Positions 1 to 7,300 are shown, counted from the stretch's first letter. The stretch is 9,416 nucleotides of DNA from Pseudooctadecabacter sp. (GCA_020628265.1 JAHDFG010000069.1:1-9416), one strand, 5' to 3'. Notes: generated by a model from the sequence alone, not told the origin. Program-made: numbers and translations.

Positions 1-1
1 G

Positions 2-655
2 TCACTCAGGCAGTTTTGCCATCCGCAGATAGGGCAGTTTGGTCTCGATCGAACCATACTTCGCAATCGCATCTTCATCAGACACGGCCACAGGAACCAC
101 CACGTCCTGACCCACCTGCCAGTTCGCAGGTGTTGCCACGTTCTCGCGGGCAGACGTTTGCAACGCATCCAGCGCGCGCAGCACTTCGGCGAAGTTGCGA
201 CCAACAGTCATCGGATAGGTCATCGACAGTTTAAGTTTCTTGTCGGGTCCGATGATGAACACCACACGCACGGTCGCAGAATCGGCAGGTGTCCGGCCAT
301 CTGGCAACACCGCTTCCGCGGGCAGCATGTCGAACGCTTTGGCCATTTCCAACCCGTCGTCCGCGACAATCGCGAAGTTCGGCTCGGCACCACCAACAGC
401 TGCGATGTCGCGCTTCCACTTTACGTGATCCTCGACTCCGTCCACAGAAACGCCCAACACCTTGGTGCCACGTGCCTTCCATTCATGGGCAAGCTGCGCA
501 ACGGCACCGAATTCGGTTGTGCAAACCGGCGTAAAATCTTTCGGATGGCTGAAAATGATGGCCCAGCTGTCGCCGATCCAATCGTGAAGGCTGATCGTGC
601 CCTGATCTGTTTCGACGGTCAAATCAGGGATCGTGTCGTTGATGCGTAAACCCAT
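2..655 (-). CDS. 1-Cys peroxiredoxin (PRDX6/AhpC-TSA family)
   Basis: A 217-aa thiol peroxidase that reduces H2O2 and organic or lipid hydroperoxides, probably in the cytoplasm. The peroxidatic motif PVCTTE places the catalytic Cys at residue 45, with Thr42 and Pro38 in the usual P-x-x-x-T-x-x-C arrangement, His37 as in PRDX6 enzymes, and the active-site Arg near residue 130 (TVRVVF). There is no other cysteine in the protein, so it is a true 1-Cys enzyme needing an external thiol to resolve the sulfenic acid. The C-terminal extension (about 170-217, with the segment NWQVGQDVVVP) is typical of the Prx6 subfamily. The start is the ATG at 653-655 (MGLRIND), preceded by AAGGAG at 7 bp. A longer reading from 748 would add 31 unlike residues covering the promoter region. 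The gene diverges from the aldehyde dehydrogenase. Family assignment is secure; physiological substrate and reductant are unknown. Confidence 0.93.
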   Translation of the reverse strand: MGLRINDTIPDLTVETDQGTISLHDWIGDSWAIIFSHPKDFTPVCTTEFGAVAQLAHEWKARGTKVLGVSVDGVEDHVKWKRDIAAVGGAEPNFAIVADDGLEMAKAFDMLPAEAVLPDGRTPADSATVRVVFIIGPDKKLKLSMTYPMTVGRNFAEVLRALDALQTSARENVATPANWQVGQDVVVPVAVSDEDAIAKYGSIETKLPYLRMAKLPE

Positions 656-662
656 GTCGGGA

Positions 663-668
663 CTCCTT
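663..668 (-). promoter_or_regulatory. Ribosome binding site of the peroxiredoxin
   Basis: Reads AAGGAG on the minus strand, 7 bp from the ATG at 653-655. It fixes that start and rules out the upstream in-frame ATG at 746-748. A GACTC (GANTC, the CcrM methylation site of alphaproteobacteria) overlaps it at 661-665. Whether methylation matters here is unknown. Confidence 0.75.
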
Positions 669-685
669 CTTGTCAGCGTTGCATC

Positions 686-691
686 ATCATA
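686..691 (-). promoter_or_regulatory. Candidate -10 box for the peroxiredoxin
   Basis: The minus strand reads TATGAT, which differs from the sigma70 consensus by one base, in the only AT-rich patch of the 92-bp divergent gap. It would give a leader of roughly 25 nt. The matching -35 is poor (GAACTG-like at 17 bp or TGGAAC at 19 bp), so this is tentative. I could not pick a convincing promoter for the rightward aldehyde dehydrogenase in the same gap. Confidence 0.3.
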
Positions 692-733
692 TATGTCTGG
701 GCGACACACAGTTCCAGCAGGGACAAGATTGGC

Positions 734-739
734 AGGGAG
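734..739 (+). promoter_or_regulatory. Ribosome binding site of the aldehyde dehydrogenase
   Basis: AGGGAG lies 8 bp before the ATG at 748-750. It supports that start over an in-frame ATG at 670, which has no such site and lies just beside the oppositely oriented peroxiredoxin ribosome binding site. Confidence 0.65.
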
Positions 740-747
740 ACGCCACA

Positions 748-2169
748 ATGCTTGAGAAACGCAATTTCTACATCAATGGCGCGTGGGTCGCGCCCGCGAA
801 GGCCAATGATTTTGAGGTCATTGATCCCTCCACCGAAGAGCCCTGTGCTGTTATCTCATTGGGTGATCAGGCGGACACAGACGCCGCTGTCGCTGCAGCG
901 AAGGCCGCCTTTGCCGATTGGGCCTTCGTCGACAAATCCGAGAAAATGGCCCTGCTGAAAAAGCTGCTTGAGGTCTACAACGACCGCCAGGAAGAAATGG
1001 CACAGGCCATGTCCATGGAAATGGGCGCGCCGATCTCCATGTCGCGCGTCAATCAGGTGGGCGCGGGTTCGTGGCACCTCGAAGGGTTCCTAAAGGCGTT
1101 CGAGGGCATGTCGTTCGAGCGGGATTACACCTCCACCGAAAAGACCCTTCTTGAACCCATTGGCGTTTGCGCCCTGATCACGCCTTGGAACTGGCCGATG
1201 AACCAGATTGTCCTGAAGGCGGTCCCGGCCATTGCGGTGGGCTGCACGACGGTGCTGAAACCCTCCGAAATCGCACCGCTATCCGGCTTGCTGTTTGCAG
1301 AATTCATGGATGAGGCGGGCTTCCCTGCCGGCGTCTTCAACCTTGTGAACGGCGACGGGCCCGGAGTTGGTTCTCAATTGTCGGCGCATCCTGACGTGGA
1401 CATGGTGTCCTTCACTGGCTCGTCCCGTGCCGGCAAGCTGATCTCGAAGGCGGCCGCCGACACCTTGAAGCGCGTCTCGCTTGAGTTGGGCGGCAAAGGG
1501 GCCAACATCATCTTTGCCGACGCGGGCGCCAAGGGCGTGGAATATGGTGCGTCGCGTTGTTTCCGCAACTCGGGCCAGTCCTGCAACGCACCGACACGGA
1601 TGCTGGTCGAAAGCAGCTTTTATGACGAGGCTGTCGAAATCGCGACACGGGTCGCAAATGAAACCCACGTGGGTCCTGCCTCGGAAGAGGGCCAGCACAT
1701 CGGTCCCGTCGTGTCCAAAGCGCAATACGACAAGATCCAAGGGCTGATCGAGGTCGGCATGGGCGAAGGCCGCCTGACGGCTGGTGGTCTTGGCCGCCCT
1801 GACGGGCTGAACCGTGGCTACTACGTGAAACCCACCGTCATTGCCGATGTAACCAACGACATGACCATCGCCCGCGAAGAGGTCTTCGGCCCCGTGCTGT
1901 CCGTGATGAAGTTCGACACCATCGACGAGGCCATCGCGATTGCCAACGACACAGACTACGGCCTGACGAACTACATCCAGACCCCTGACGATGAAAAGCG
2001 GCACTACGTGGCGCGGCGTCTGAGGTCCGGCATGGTGGAAACCAACGGCCAAGGCTTTGCGCAGGGCTCCCCCTTTGGTGGATACAAGCAGTCCGGCAAT
2101 GGCCGTGAGGGAGGCATGTACGGGCTGGAGGAATTCCTTGAGGTGAAGGCCGTTTCCGGCTGGAGCTAG
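748..2169 (+). CDS. NAD(P)-dependent aldehyde dehydrogenase (ALDH superfamily)
   Basis: A 473-aa oxidoreductase that converts an aldehyde and NAD(P)+ to the carboxylate. All catalytic landmarks are present: oxyanion-hole Asn148 in TPWNWP, Lys171 in LKPSE, the Rossmann signature FTGS at 222-225, general base Glu246 in LELGGK, nucleophile Cys279 in GQSCNAP, cofactor-binding Glu378 in EEVFGPV, and the C-terminal FGGYKQSG at 443-450. Length is normal for a tetrameric or dimeric ALDH. Overall flavour (GAWV, DWAFVDKSEK, short C-terminus) resembles the CddD/SSP0762-like branch, whose studied members act on omega- or semialdehyde intermediates, but that placement is from memory and substrate cannot be read from sequence. 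The ATG is chosen by its AGGGAG site. The kinase-like gene follows after 32 bp, so the two are probably cotranscribed; the divergent neighbour is a peroxiredoxin, suggesting aldehyde/peroxide detoxification. Confidence 0.93.
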   Translation: MLEKRNFYINGAWVAPAKANDFEVIDPSTEEPCAVISLGDQADTDAAVAAAKAAFADWAFVDKSEKMALLKKLLEVYNDRQEEMAQAMSMEMGAPISMSRVNQVGAGSWHLEGFLKAFEGMSFERDYTSTEKTLLEPIGVCALITPWNWPMNQIVLKAVPAIAVGCTTVLKPSEIAPLSGLLFAEFMDEAGFPAGVFNLVNGDGPGVGSQLSAHPDVDMVSFTGSSRAGKLISKAAADTLKRVSLELGGKGANIIFADAGAKGVEYGASRCFRNSGQSCNAPTRMLVESSFYDEAVEIATRVANETHVGPASEEGQHIGPVVSKAQYDKIQGLIEVGMGEGRLTAGGLGRPDGLNRGYYVKPTVIADVTNDMTIAREEVFGPVLSVMKFDTIDEAIAIANDTDYGLTNYIQTPDDEKRHYVARRLRSGMVETNGQGFAQGSPFGGYKQSGNGREGGMYGLEEFLEVKAVSGWS

Positions 2170-2201
2170 ACTTGAAACTCGGGCGCGGATAGGAACCCAA
2201 C

Positions 2202-3215
2202 ATGTCCGCGCCCTCTCGTTTCATCCCCATCACAGTGCACAAACGGGACGAGTTCTCTGAAACCATCTCGGGCCACTTGGAAAACGCACCAGAGACCAAA
2301 CTCGTCTTGCGCAAACTGGATGGCGTGCCGTGGTGGGCCAAGCCCATCGCGGGTTTTTTGGCACGGCGCGAAACGCGCGCGTTGCGGGTCGTAACAGGTA
2401 TCGCAGGCACCCCCGATCTGATCAGAGAAGACCGCACGGGCATCCTGCGCAGTTGGTCCGAGGGGATGCCGCTGAACCTGTCTAAGCCCGCCGATCCTGC
2501 GTTCTACAAAGACGCCAAACGCATCCTTCGGGACATGCGGCAGCGCAATGTCACCCACAACGATCTGGCCAAACCGCAGAACTGGCTTCAGGGGCCGGAC
2601 GGGCTGGCCCAAGTGATCGACTTTCAACTGGCATCGGTTCATCGCAAACGCGGCTGGTTGTTTCGCACCATGGCCTATGAGGACTTACGCCACCTCATCA
2701 AACAAAAGCGTCGGTACGCGCCTCATCTTCTGACGGCCACCGAACAACGCATGCTTGCGCGTAAGTCGTTGCCGACCCGTATTTGGATGGCGACGGGCAA
2801 ACGGCTCTATAACGGGATCACGCGCGGGCTGTTCAAATGGTCGGACGGTGAAGGGACGGGCAACCGGATTGCCACCGAAGGCGACGCGATCCGCGCTGAT
2901 TTGCTGCGAAACCCGCGTGTGAAGGCGGTTGAGCTCAGCCCCTTTGCGCTGCCCGCGAAGGGCAGTGGCATCTATGCGTTCGTTCAAACCGATCTGGATG
3001 CGGCGGCTGCGCGGGCGTTGATCCCCGAGGCGCGTGTTGAACTGATCCAGCCCGTGACCACGCTGCCACGCACCGACGTGGCCGAACTGATTGCCATGAA
3101 CCGTCTGGACGAGTTGGAACAACTGCTGGCACAAGAACCCGACTTGCGGCCGACGACGGAGCCGATTGTGCGGGACCGCCTGAACCTGACGGACAGGCGG
3201 CTCGACGGGATCTAG
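2202..3215 (+). CDS. Atypical protein-kinase-like protein with a C-terminal AMP-binding-C-like domain
   Basis: A 337-aa soluble protein. Residues about 30-170 look like a compact kinase fold of the RIO/KdkA kind. VLRK (Lys38) is a candidate ATP-binding lysine, Glu57 in RRETRAL a candidate helix-C partner, HNDLAKPQN (119-127) is a clear catalytic loop with Asp121 and Asn127, and VIDFQ (138-142) carries the metal-binding Asp140, with DFQ in place of DFG. No glycine-rich loop is evident. Residues about 215-305 are different: a run around RNPRVKAVEL...GIYAFVQTD followed by TLPRTDVAEL resembles the C-terminal domain of acyl-CoA/AMP-forming synthetases, but the usual GK with the catalytic lysine after LPRT is absent. 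No membrane segment or signal peptide. AGGAA lies 6 bp before the ATG. Target (protein, lipid or small molecule) is unknown. The kinase call is fairly sure; the second domain is an inference. Confidence 0.75.
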   Translation: MSAPSRFIPITVHKRDEFSETISGHLENAPETKLVLRKLDGVPWWAKPIAGFLARRETRALRVVTGIAGTPDLIREDRTGILRSWSEGMPLNLSKPADPAFYKDAKRILRDMRQRNVTHNDLAKPQNWLQGPDGLAQVIDFQLASVHRKRGWLFRTMAYEDLRHLIKQKRRYAPHLLTATEQRMLARKSLPTRIWMATGKRLYNGITRGLFKWSDGEGTGNRIATEGDAIRADLLRNPRVKAVELSPFALPAKGSGIYAFVQTDLDAAAARALIPEARVELIQPVTTLPRTDVAELIAMNRLDELEQLLAQEPDLRPTTEPIVRDRLNLTDRRLDGI

Positions 3216-3859
3216 AACGGGGCTTTCGCCCGAAACCGCACGCCCTCGCCCCCATCGGGATGACGCAGGCGCAATTCTTCGGAATGGAGCATCAAGCGCG
3301 GATGATCGAGGGCCGCCCCCGTGGCGTAAAACGGGTCCCCAAGGATCGGATGGCCCAGTGCCAGCATATGCACCCGCAACTGGTGGCTGCGGCCCGTTTT
3401 GGGGAACATCCGCACACGGCTTTCGGTATCGCTGGCCTTCAGCACCCGCCAATCGGTCACGGCAGGTTTGCCCGTTTCATGGCACACCTTCTGTAGGGGC
3501 CTGTTCGGCCAATCGACAATCAGGGGCAGATCGACAGTGCCTGTCTTGGGTTCCAACCGCCCTGCAACGCGGGCCACATAGGTTTTCTTGGTCTGGCGCT
3601 TTTCGAATTGCAGTCCAAGGTGGCGCTGCGCGTGAGGGGTCAGGGCAAAGACCATCACGCCGGAGGTATCCCGATCCAGCCGATGCACCAAAAGGGCCTG
3701 CGGAAAAACATCCTGCACCCGCGTGATCAGGCAATCGGCCAGATGCTCCCCCTTGCCAGGGACACTTAGCAGGCCTGTCGGCTTGTTGACGATCAGGATT
3801 TCATGGTCGTCATGCAGGATCTCAAGGGGATCTTGGGGCGGGTTATATTCACTGGACAT
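3212..3859 (-). CDS. rluA: RluA-type pseudouridine synthase (23S rRNA / tRNA)
   Basis: A 215-aa enzyme that isomerises uridine to pseudouridine in structured RNA. The signature HRLDRDTSG (59-67) holds the catalytic Asp62. The stretches YNPPQ (5-9), VNKPTGLLSVPG (24-35), DLPLIVDWPNRP (110-121), QKVCHETGKPA (123-133) and GRSHQLRVHMLALGHPILGD (156-175) match what I know of E. coli RluA nearly block for block, and the length is almost the same (219 aa there). E. coli RluA modifies U746 of 23S rRNA and U32 of some tRNAs; this protein is probably the same dual-specificity enzyme. There is no S4 domain, as expected for RluA. It starts 9 bp after the rarD stop with only a weak AGAAG site, which suggests translational coupling to rarD. 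Its stop codon overlaps that of the convergent kinase gene. Confidence 0.93.
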   Translation of the reverse strand: MSSEYNPPQDPLEILHDDHEILIVNKPTGLLSVPGKGEHLADCLITRVQDVFPQALLVHRLDRDTSGVMVFALTPHAQRHLGLQFEKRQTKKTYVARVAGRLEPKTGTVDLPLIVDWPNRPLQKVCHETGKPAVTDWRVLKASDTESRVRMFPKTGRSHQLRVHMLALGHPILGDPFYATGAALDHPRLMLHSEELRLRHPDGGEGVRFRAKAPF

Positions 3860-3868
3860 GGGCGACTT

Positions 3869-4765
3869 CTACGCCCGTCGCATGCCCCGCACCAGTGCAA
3901 CGGTATAGATAACCAATGCGGCCCAGATCAGCGGGAAGGCCAGCATACGGGCGCGGTCGACCTCTTCTCCGAAGACGAACACGGCCTGCAGCAGGATCAT
4001 CGTCGGCGCGATGTATTGCAGGATCGCAATGGTGCTCAAGCGGGTCAGCTTCGCGCCGTTGGCGTAGAACATCAGCGGAATGGCAGTCACCGCCCCACAG
4101 CCGATCAACAGCAGCGTCGTGGTCCAATCCCCGCCAAAGCTGTTTTGCCCTTGGGACGACAGATAAATCAGATAGCCCAGCGCGGGGATTGCGAGGATCA
4201 GCACCTCAAGCAGGAAGCCCTGATTGGGGCCGATCGGCAGGCTCTTTTTGAAGTAAGCGTAAAACCCCCATGAGGTCATCAAACCGATGGGTATCCACGG
4301 CGGACGGGCGGCATCCAGAAACAGGATCAGCACGGCAACAGCGGCAAGGCCCACGGCGACCGTCTGTGCGCGGGTCAGACGTTCCCCCAAAAGAACCGCG
4401 GCCAGCAGCATCGAAAAGAGCGGGTTGATGTAGTAGCCGAGCGCCCCGTCCAGCGCCCGATCCGTCGCGATGGCGTAGACGTAAAGCCCCCAGTTGACCG
4501 AAATCAGCGCGGCTGTGACACATCCCATTGCAAGCGCACGTGGATCGCGGAGGATGCGCAAGAGGTCACCGAAACGCCTGCGCACTAGAAGGGCTAGCCC
4601 GACCACAGGGATCGACCACAAAACGCGATGCACGATAACCTCAGCCACCGGCACGTGGTCCAGTGCCTTGAGGTACATCGGCAGAAAGCCCCAAAGGACG
4701 TAGGCCGAGATGGCGTAGGTCAGACCTTTGGGTGTGTCGCCCTGTGTTGCAGCTGGATTGGACAT
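3869..4765 (-). CDS. rarD: RarD-like EamA-family permease
   Basis: A 298-aa integral membrane protein of the drug/metabolite transporter superfamily. About ten hydrophobic segments are visible, in two EamA repeats (roughly 14-150 and 158-292). Family hallmarks include the N-terminal KGLTYAISAYVLWGFLPMY, HRVLWS (46-51), the NWGLYVYAI segment (91-99), YYINPLFSMLLA (111-122) followed by LGERLT, and ILQYIAPT (248-255) in the second repeat. Length matches E. coli RarD (296 aa). RarD proteins are annotated as chloramphenicol-resistance permeases, but the real substrate is generally unknown; small metabolites or amino acids are plausible. The ATG at 4763-4765 has only a weak AGTGG near it, and a small hairpin abuts the start codon, so initiation may be regulated or coupled. 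It lies 89 bp downstream of the FAD-oxidase/GcvT gene and 9 bp before rluA on the same strand. Confidence 0.88.
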   Translation of the reverse strand: MSNPAATQGDTPKGLTYAISAYVLWGFLPMYLKALDHVPVAEVIVHRVLWSIPVVGLALLVRRRFGDLLRILRDPRALAMGCVTAALISVNWGLYVYAIATDRALDGALGYYINPLFSMLLAAVLLGERLTRAQTVAVGLAAVAVLILFLDAARPPWIPIGLMTSWGFYAYFKKSLPIGPNQGFLLEVLILAIPALGYLIYLSSQGQNSFGGDWTTTLLLIGCGAVTAIPLMFYANGAKLTRLSTIAILQYIAPTMILLQAVFVFGEEVDRARMLAFPLIWAALVIYTVALVRGMRRA

Positions 4766-4780
4766 TGCGCCACTAGCGCA
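4766..4780 (-). promoter_or_regulatory. Hairpin abutting the rarD start codon
   Basis: The minus strand reads TGCGC, a 5-nt loop TAGTG, then GCGCA directly followed by the rarD ATG. The 5-bp GC-rich stem would hold the only plausible (weak) ribosome binding sequence in its loop, so it could limit rarD translation. A chance hairpin of this size is possible. Confidence 0.3.
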
Positions 4781-4796
4781 CGTTCATCCCCTCAGG

Positions 4797-4812
4797 CCAA
4801 CCCGAAGGTTGA
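4797..4812 (-). terminator. C(UUCG)G tetraloop hairpin, possible terminator or attenuator
   Basis: On the minus strand CAACC-TTCG-GGTTG forms a perfect 5-bp stem closed by the very stable C(UUCG)G tetraloop, with one more U-G pair at the base. It lies about 43 nt past the stop of the FAD-oxidase/GcvT gene. No U-tract follows, so it is not a canonical intrinsic terminator. It may instead stabilise the 3' end of the upstream mRNA or slow transcription before rarD. Confidence 0.4.
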
Positions 4813-4813
4813 T

Positions 4814-4838
4814 GAAAAGTTGTGATACCAGACATCAC
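4814..4838 (-). terminator. Weak hairpin with U-run after the FAD-oxidase/GcvT gene
   Basis: On the minus strand GTGAT, a 7-nt loop and ATCAC form a 5-bp stem (4838-4822), followed after a few bases by CTTTTC (4819-4814). This has the layout of an intrinsic terminator but the stem is short and AT-rich, so termination would be inefficient at best. Confidence 0.28.
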
Positions 4839-4854
4839 TTGCCGCGCTTGCCCG

Positions 4855-7293
4855 TCACACTTTGACTCGCTCCGACTTCGGATCATACATCGGCTTCAAC
4901 GAGGCCTCTGCCTTCACCCGCGTACCCATCACGTCAATCTCGTAAGTGGACGCCAGAACATCCGCCGCGGCCTCACCTTTGCACGGCACATAGCCAAGGC
5001 CCATGGCCCCACCCAAAGCGTGACCGTATGCGCCCGACGACAGATATCCCACGATCTCACCATCCCGCAGGATCGGTTCGTTGTGGTACAGCAGCGGCTC
5101 GGCATCGGTCAGCTTGAACTGGAGCAAACGGTTCTCAAGTCCCGTTTCCTGTTTGCGCAGGATGCCTTCGCGTCCAATGTAATTCGGCTTGTCCTTCTTC
5201 ACCGCAAAGCCAAGGCCCGCCTCCATCACGTGGTCTTCGCAGGTGATGTCATGGCCAAAGTGGCGGAAGCCTTTCTCGATCCGGCAGGTGTCCATCATGT
5301 GCATCCCGCAGAGCGTCAGGCCATGGTCCTGACCGGCTTCATAAAGCGTCTCGAACACGTGGCCAGCCTGATCGGCAGAGACATAAATCTCCCACCCCAA
5401 TTCACCGACGTAGGTCACGCGGTGTGCGCGGGCGACGCCCATCCCGATCTCGATCTCTTGCGCGGTACCGAAGGGGTTCGTGGCATTGGCGAAATCGTTG
5501 GGTGAGACGGCCTGCAACAGATCGCGGGACTTTGGCCCCATGATCGCCAGCACGCCCTCACCCGCTGTCACGTCCGTAATGACCACGTTGAAGTCACCCT
5601 TGTGGCGTTCCATCCACGTCTGATCAGCAAGCCGTGTGGCGGCCGGGGTGACGACCAGATAGGCTACTTCGGACAGGCGGGTGACGGTCACGTCCGCCTC
5701 GATCCCCGCGGCCTCATTCAGGAACTGGGTGTAGACGATCTTGCCCACGGGGCAGGAATAATCACCGCCACCGACGTAGTTCATAAAAGCCTCGGCATCG
5801 GGGCCCTCGACACGAATTTTGCCGAAGGACGACATATCGTACATGCCAACACCTGAGCGCACGGCGAGGTGTTCCTCGCGCACGTTGTCAAAGAAGTTCT
5901 GCCGCTTCCACGAGTATTCGTACTCCGGCGTCTGACCGTTTCTCGCGAACCAGTTAGCGCGTTCCCAACCTGACAGTTCGCCCATGACGGCACCCTTTTC
6001 GACAAGGTGATGATGGAACGGCGTTCGCCGGACACCCCGTGCCGTGGCCTTCTGCCGGTAGGGATAATGGTCCGCATACAGCAGCCCCAACGTTTCCTTG
6101 GACCGCTCCATCAGGAAGTGCTTATTGCCCATGAAGGGCTGCATCCGGCTGATGTCGACGTCGCCCAGATCAAACGGCTTTTCGCCGCTGTCCATCCATT
6201 GCGACAGCGCCATGCCCGCGCCACCGGCGGACTGAATGCCAATGGAGTTGAACCCAGCCGCGACCCAGACGTTGTCCATCTCGGGACATAGGCCCAGATG
6301 GTAGGCGTCATCCGGCGTGAAGCTTTCCGGGCCGTTGAAGAAGGTATGAATGCCGGCTTCGGCCAGCATCGGCAGGCGCTCGCAGGCCGCTTCAAGGATC
6401 GGTTCGAAATGGTCGAAGTCCTCGGGCAACTGATCAAATTCGAAATCTTCGGGGATCGGGCCCCATGGTTTTGCGTTGGGCTCAAACGCGCCCAGCAGCA
6501 TCTTGCCCGCGTCCTCTTTGTAATAGGCGCATTCGTCAGGCACGCGAAGCACCGGCAGCTGGGTCAGGCCCTCAATCGCCTCGGTCACGATGTAGAAGTG
6601 CTCGCAGGCCTGAAGGGGAACGTTGGTGCCCAGCATCTGGCCAACCTCACGGCCCCACATGCCGCCGCAGTTCACCACGTGATCGCAGGCAATCGTACCC
6701 TGCCCTGTCGCGTCTTCCCAATGGACGCCTGTAATCCGGCGGCCTTCGCGCACCACGCCAGTCGCCTTCACCCGTTCCTTAACGACCGCACCGCGTTGCC
6801 GCGCGCCTTTGGCCAAGGCCAAGGCGATGTTGGCCGGATCGCCCTGACCGTCCAGCGGCAGGTACACGCCACCGACAACACCATCGATGTTCAGATGTTC
6901 GTACTTGGCCTTCACCTCTTGCGGTGAAATCTCCTCAACCTCGACACCAAAGGCACGGGCCATCGCCGCCTGACGGTAGATTTCTTCCTTGCGCTCTTCG
7001 GTCAGGGCCACAGTGATCGACCCGCAGCGTTTGAAACCGGTGGCGACGCCTGTTTCCTCTTCCAAAGTGCCGTAGAGTTCCTGGCTGTACTTGGCGAGCT
7101 TCGTCATGTTCTGCGTCGCCCGAAGCTGTGCAATCAGCCCCGCCGCGTGCCACGTGGTGCCAGACGTCAGCTGCTTGCGCTCCAGCAGGACCACATCAGT
7201 CCAGCCCTGCTTCGTCAGGTGATAGGCGACCGAACAGCCGACAACGCCGCCACCGATGATGACGACACGCGCTTTGTTAGGAAGATCAGCCAT
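4855..7293 (-). CDS. FAD-dependent oxidase/dehydrogenase with GcvT domain (dimethylglycine/sarcosine dehydrogenase type)
   Basis: An 812-aa enzyme with the architecture of dimethylglycine and sarcosine dehydrogenases: an N-terminal DAO-type FAD domain (about 8-370), a short FAO_M linker (about 375-430), a GcvT folate-binding domain (about 435-700) and a GcvT C-terminal barrel (about 720-808). VIIGGGVVG (11-19) is the dinucleotide-binding loop and Glu38 its ribose ligand. TTWHAAGL (46-53) contains His49, matching the His that carries covalent FAD in DMGDH/SARDH. Asp534 in IEADVTV aligns with the folate-site Asp of dimethylglycine oxidase. The expected reaction is oxidative N-demethylation of a methylated glycine, with the methylene passed to tetrahydrofolate. 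AAGGAG sits 7 bp before the ATG and overlaps the stop of the methyltransferase, so the genes are coupled. Class assignment is strong; dimethylglycine, sarcosine or another N-methyl substrate cannot be chosen from sequence. Confidence 0.92.
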   Translation of the reverse strand: MADLPNKARVVIIGGGVVGCSVAYHLTKQGWTDVVLLERKQLTSGTTWHAAGLIAQLRATQNMTKLAKYSQELYGTLEEETGVATGFKRCGSITVALTEERKEEIYRQAAMARAFGVEVEEISPQEVKAKYEHLNIDGVVGGVYLPLDGQGDPANIALALAKGARQRGAVVKERVKATGVVREGRRITGVHWEDATGQGTIACDHVVNCGGMWGREVGQMLGTNVPLQACEHFYIVTEAIEGLTQLPVLRVPDECAYYKEDAGKMLLGAFEPNAKPWGPIPEDFEFDQLPEDFDHFEPILEAACERLPMLAEAGIHTFFNGPESFTPDDAYHLGLCPEMDNVWVAAGFNSIGIQSAGGAGMALSQWMDSGEKPFDLGDVDISRMQPFMGNKHFLMERSKETLGLLYADHYPYRQKATARGVRRTPFHHHLVEKGAVMGELSGWERANWFARNGQTPEYEYSWKRQNFFDNVREEHLAVRSGVGMYDMSSFGKIRVEGPDAEAFMNYVGGGDYSCPVGKIVYTQFLNEAAGIEADVTVTRLSEVAYLVVTPAATRLADQTWMERHKGDFNVVITDVTAGEGVLAIMGPKSRDLLQAVSPNDFANATNPFGTAQEIEIGMGVARAHRVTYVGELGWEIYVSADQAGHVFETLYEAGQDHGLTLCGMHMMDTCRIEKGFRHFGHDITCEDHVMEAGLGFAVKKDKPNYIGREGILRKQETGLENRLLQFKLTDAEPLLYHNEPILRDGEIVGYLSSGAYGHALGGAMGLGYVPCKGEAAADVLASTYEIDVMGTRVKAEASLKPMYDPKSERVKV

Positions 7294-7300
7294 TCAAACG

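Noticed and set aside
670..747. N-terminal extension of the aldehyde dehydrogenase to the ATG at 670.
   Set aside because: It begins beside the oppositely oriented peroxiredoxin ribosome binding site, has no ribosome binding site of its own, and would add 26 unlike residues. The ATG at 748 has AGGGAG and a typical family N-terminus.
656..748. N-terminal extension of the peroxiredoxin to the ATG at 748.
   Set aside because: The extra 31 residues do not resemble the family, and a strong AAGGAG lies at the right distance from the ATG at 655.
1279..2052. A 257-codon open frame on the minus strand opposite the aldehyde dehydrogenase.
   Set aside because: It lies wholly antisense to a gene with every catalytic motif of its family, has a His/Val/Gly-rich composition without recognisable motifs, and is a normal shadow in GC-rich DNA.
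2685..3452. A 255-codon minus-strand open frame across the kinase gene and the end of rluA.
   Set aside because: It is antisense to the kinase gene and out of frame with rluA. It is Arg/Pro/Gly-rich with no motif.
4766..4854. A riboswitch or small RNA gene in the gap before rarD.
   Set aside because: The gap is only 89 bp and the hairpins do not match the glycine, SAM or other riboswitch folds that I can recognise. I list them only as small structures.
6298..6927. A 209-codon plus-strand frame, and the similar one at 7147-7887.
   Set aside because: Both are antisense to well-supported enzymes (oxidase/GcvT and homocysteine methyltransferase) and show no family features.
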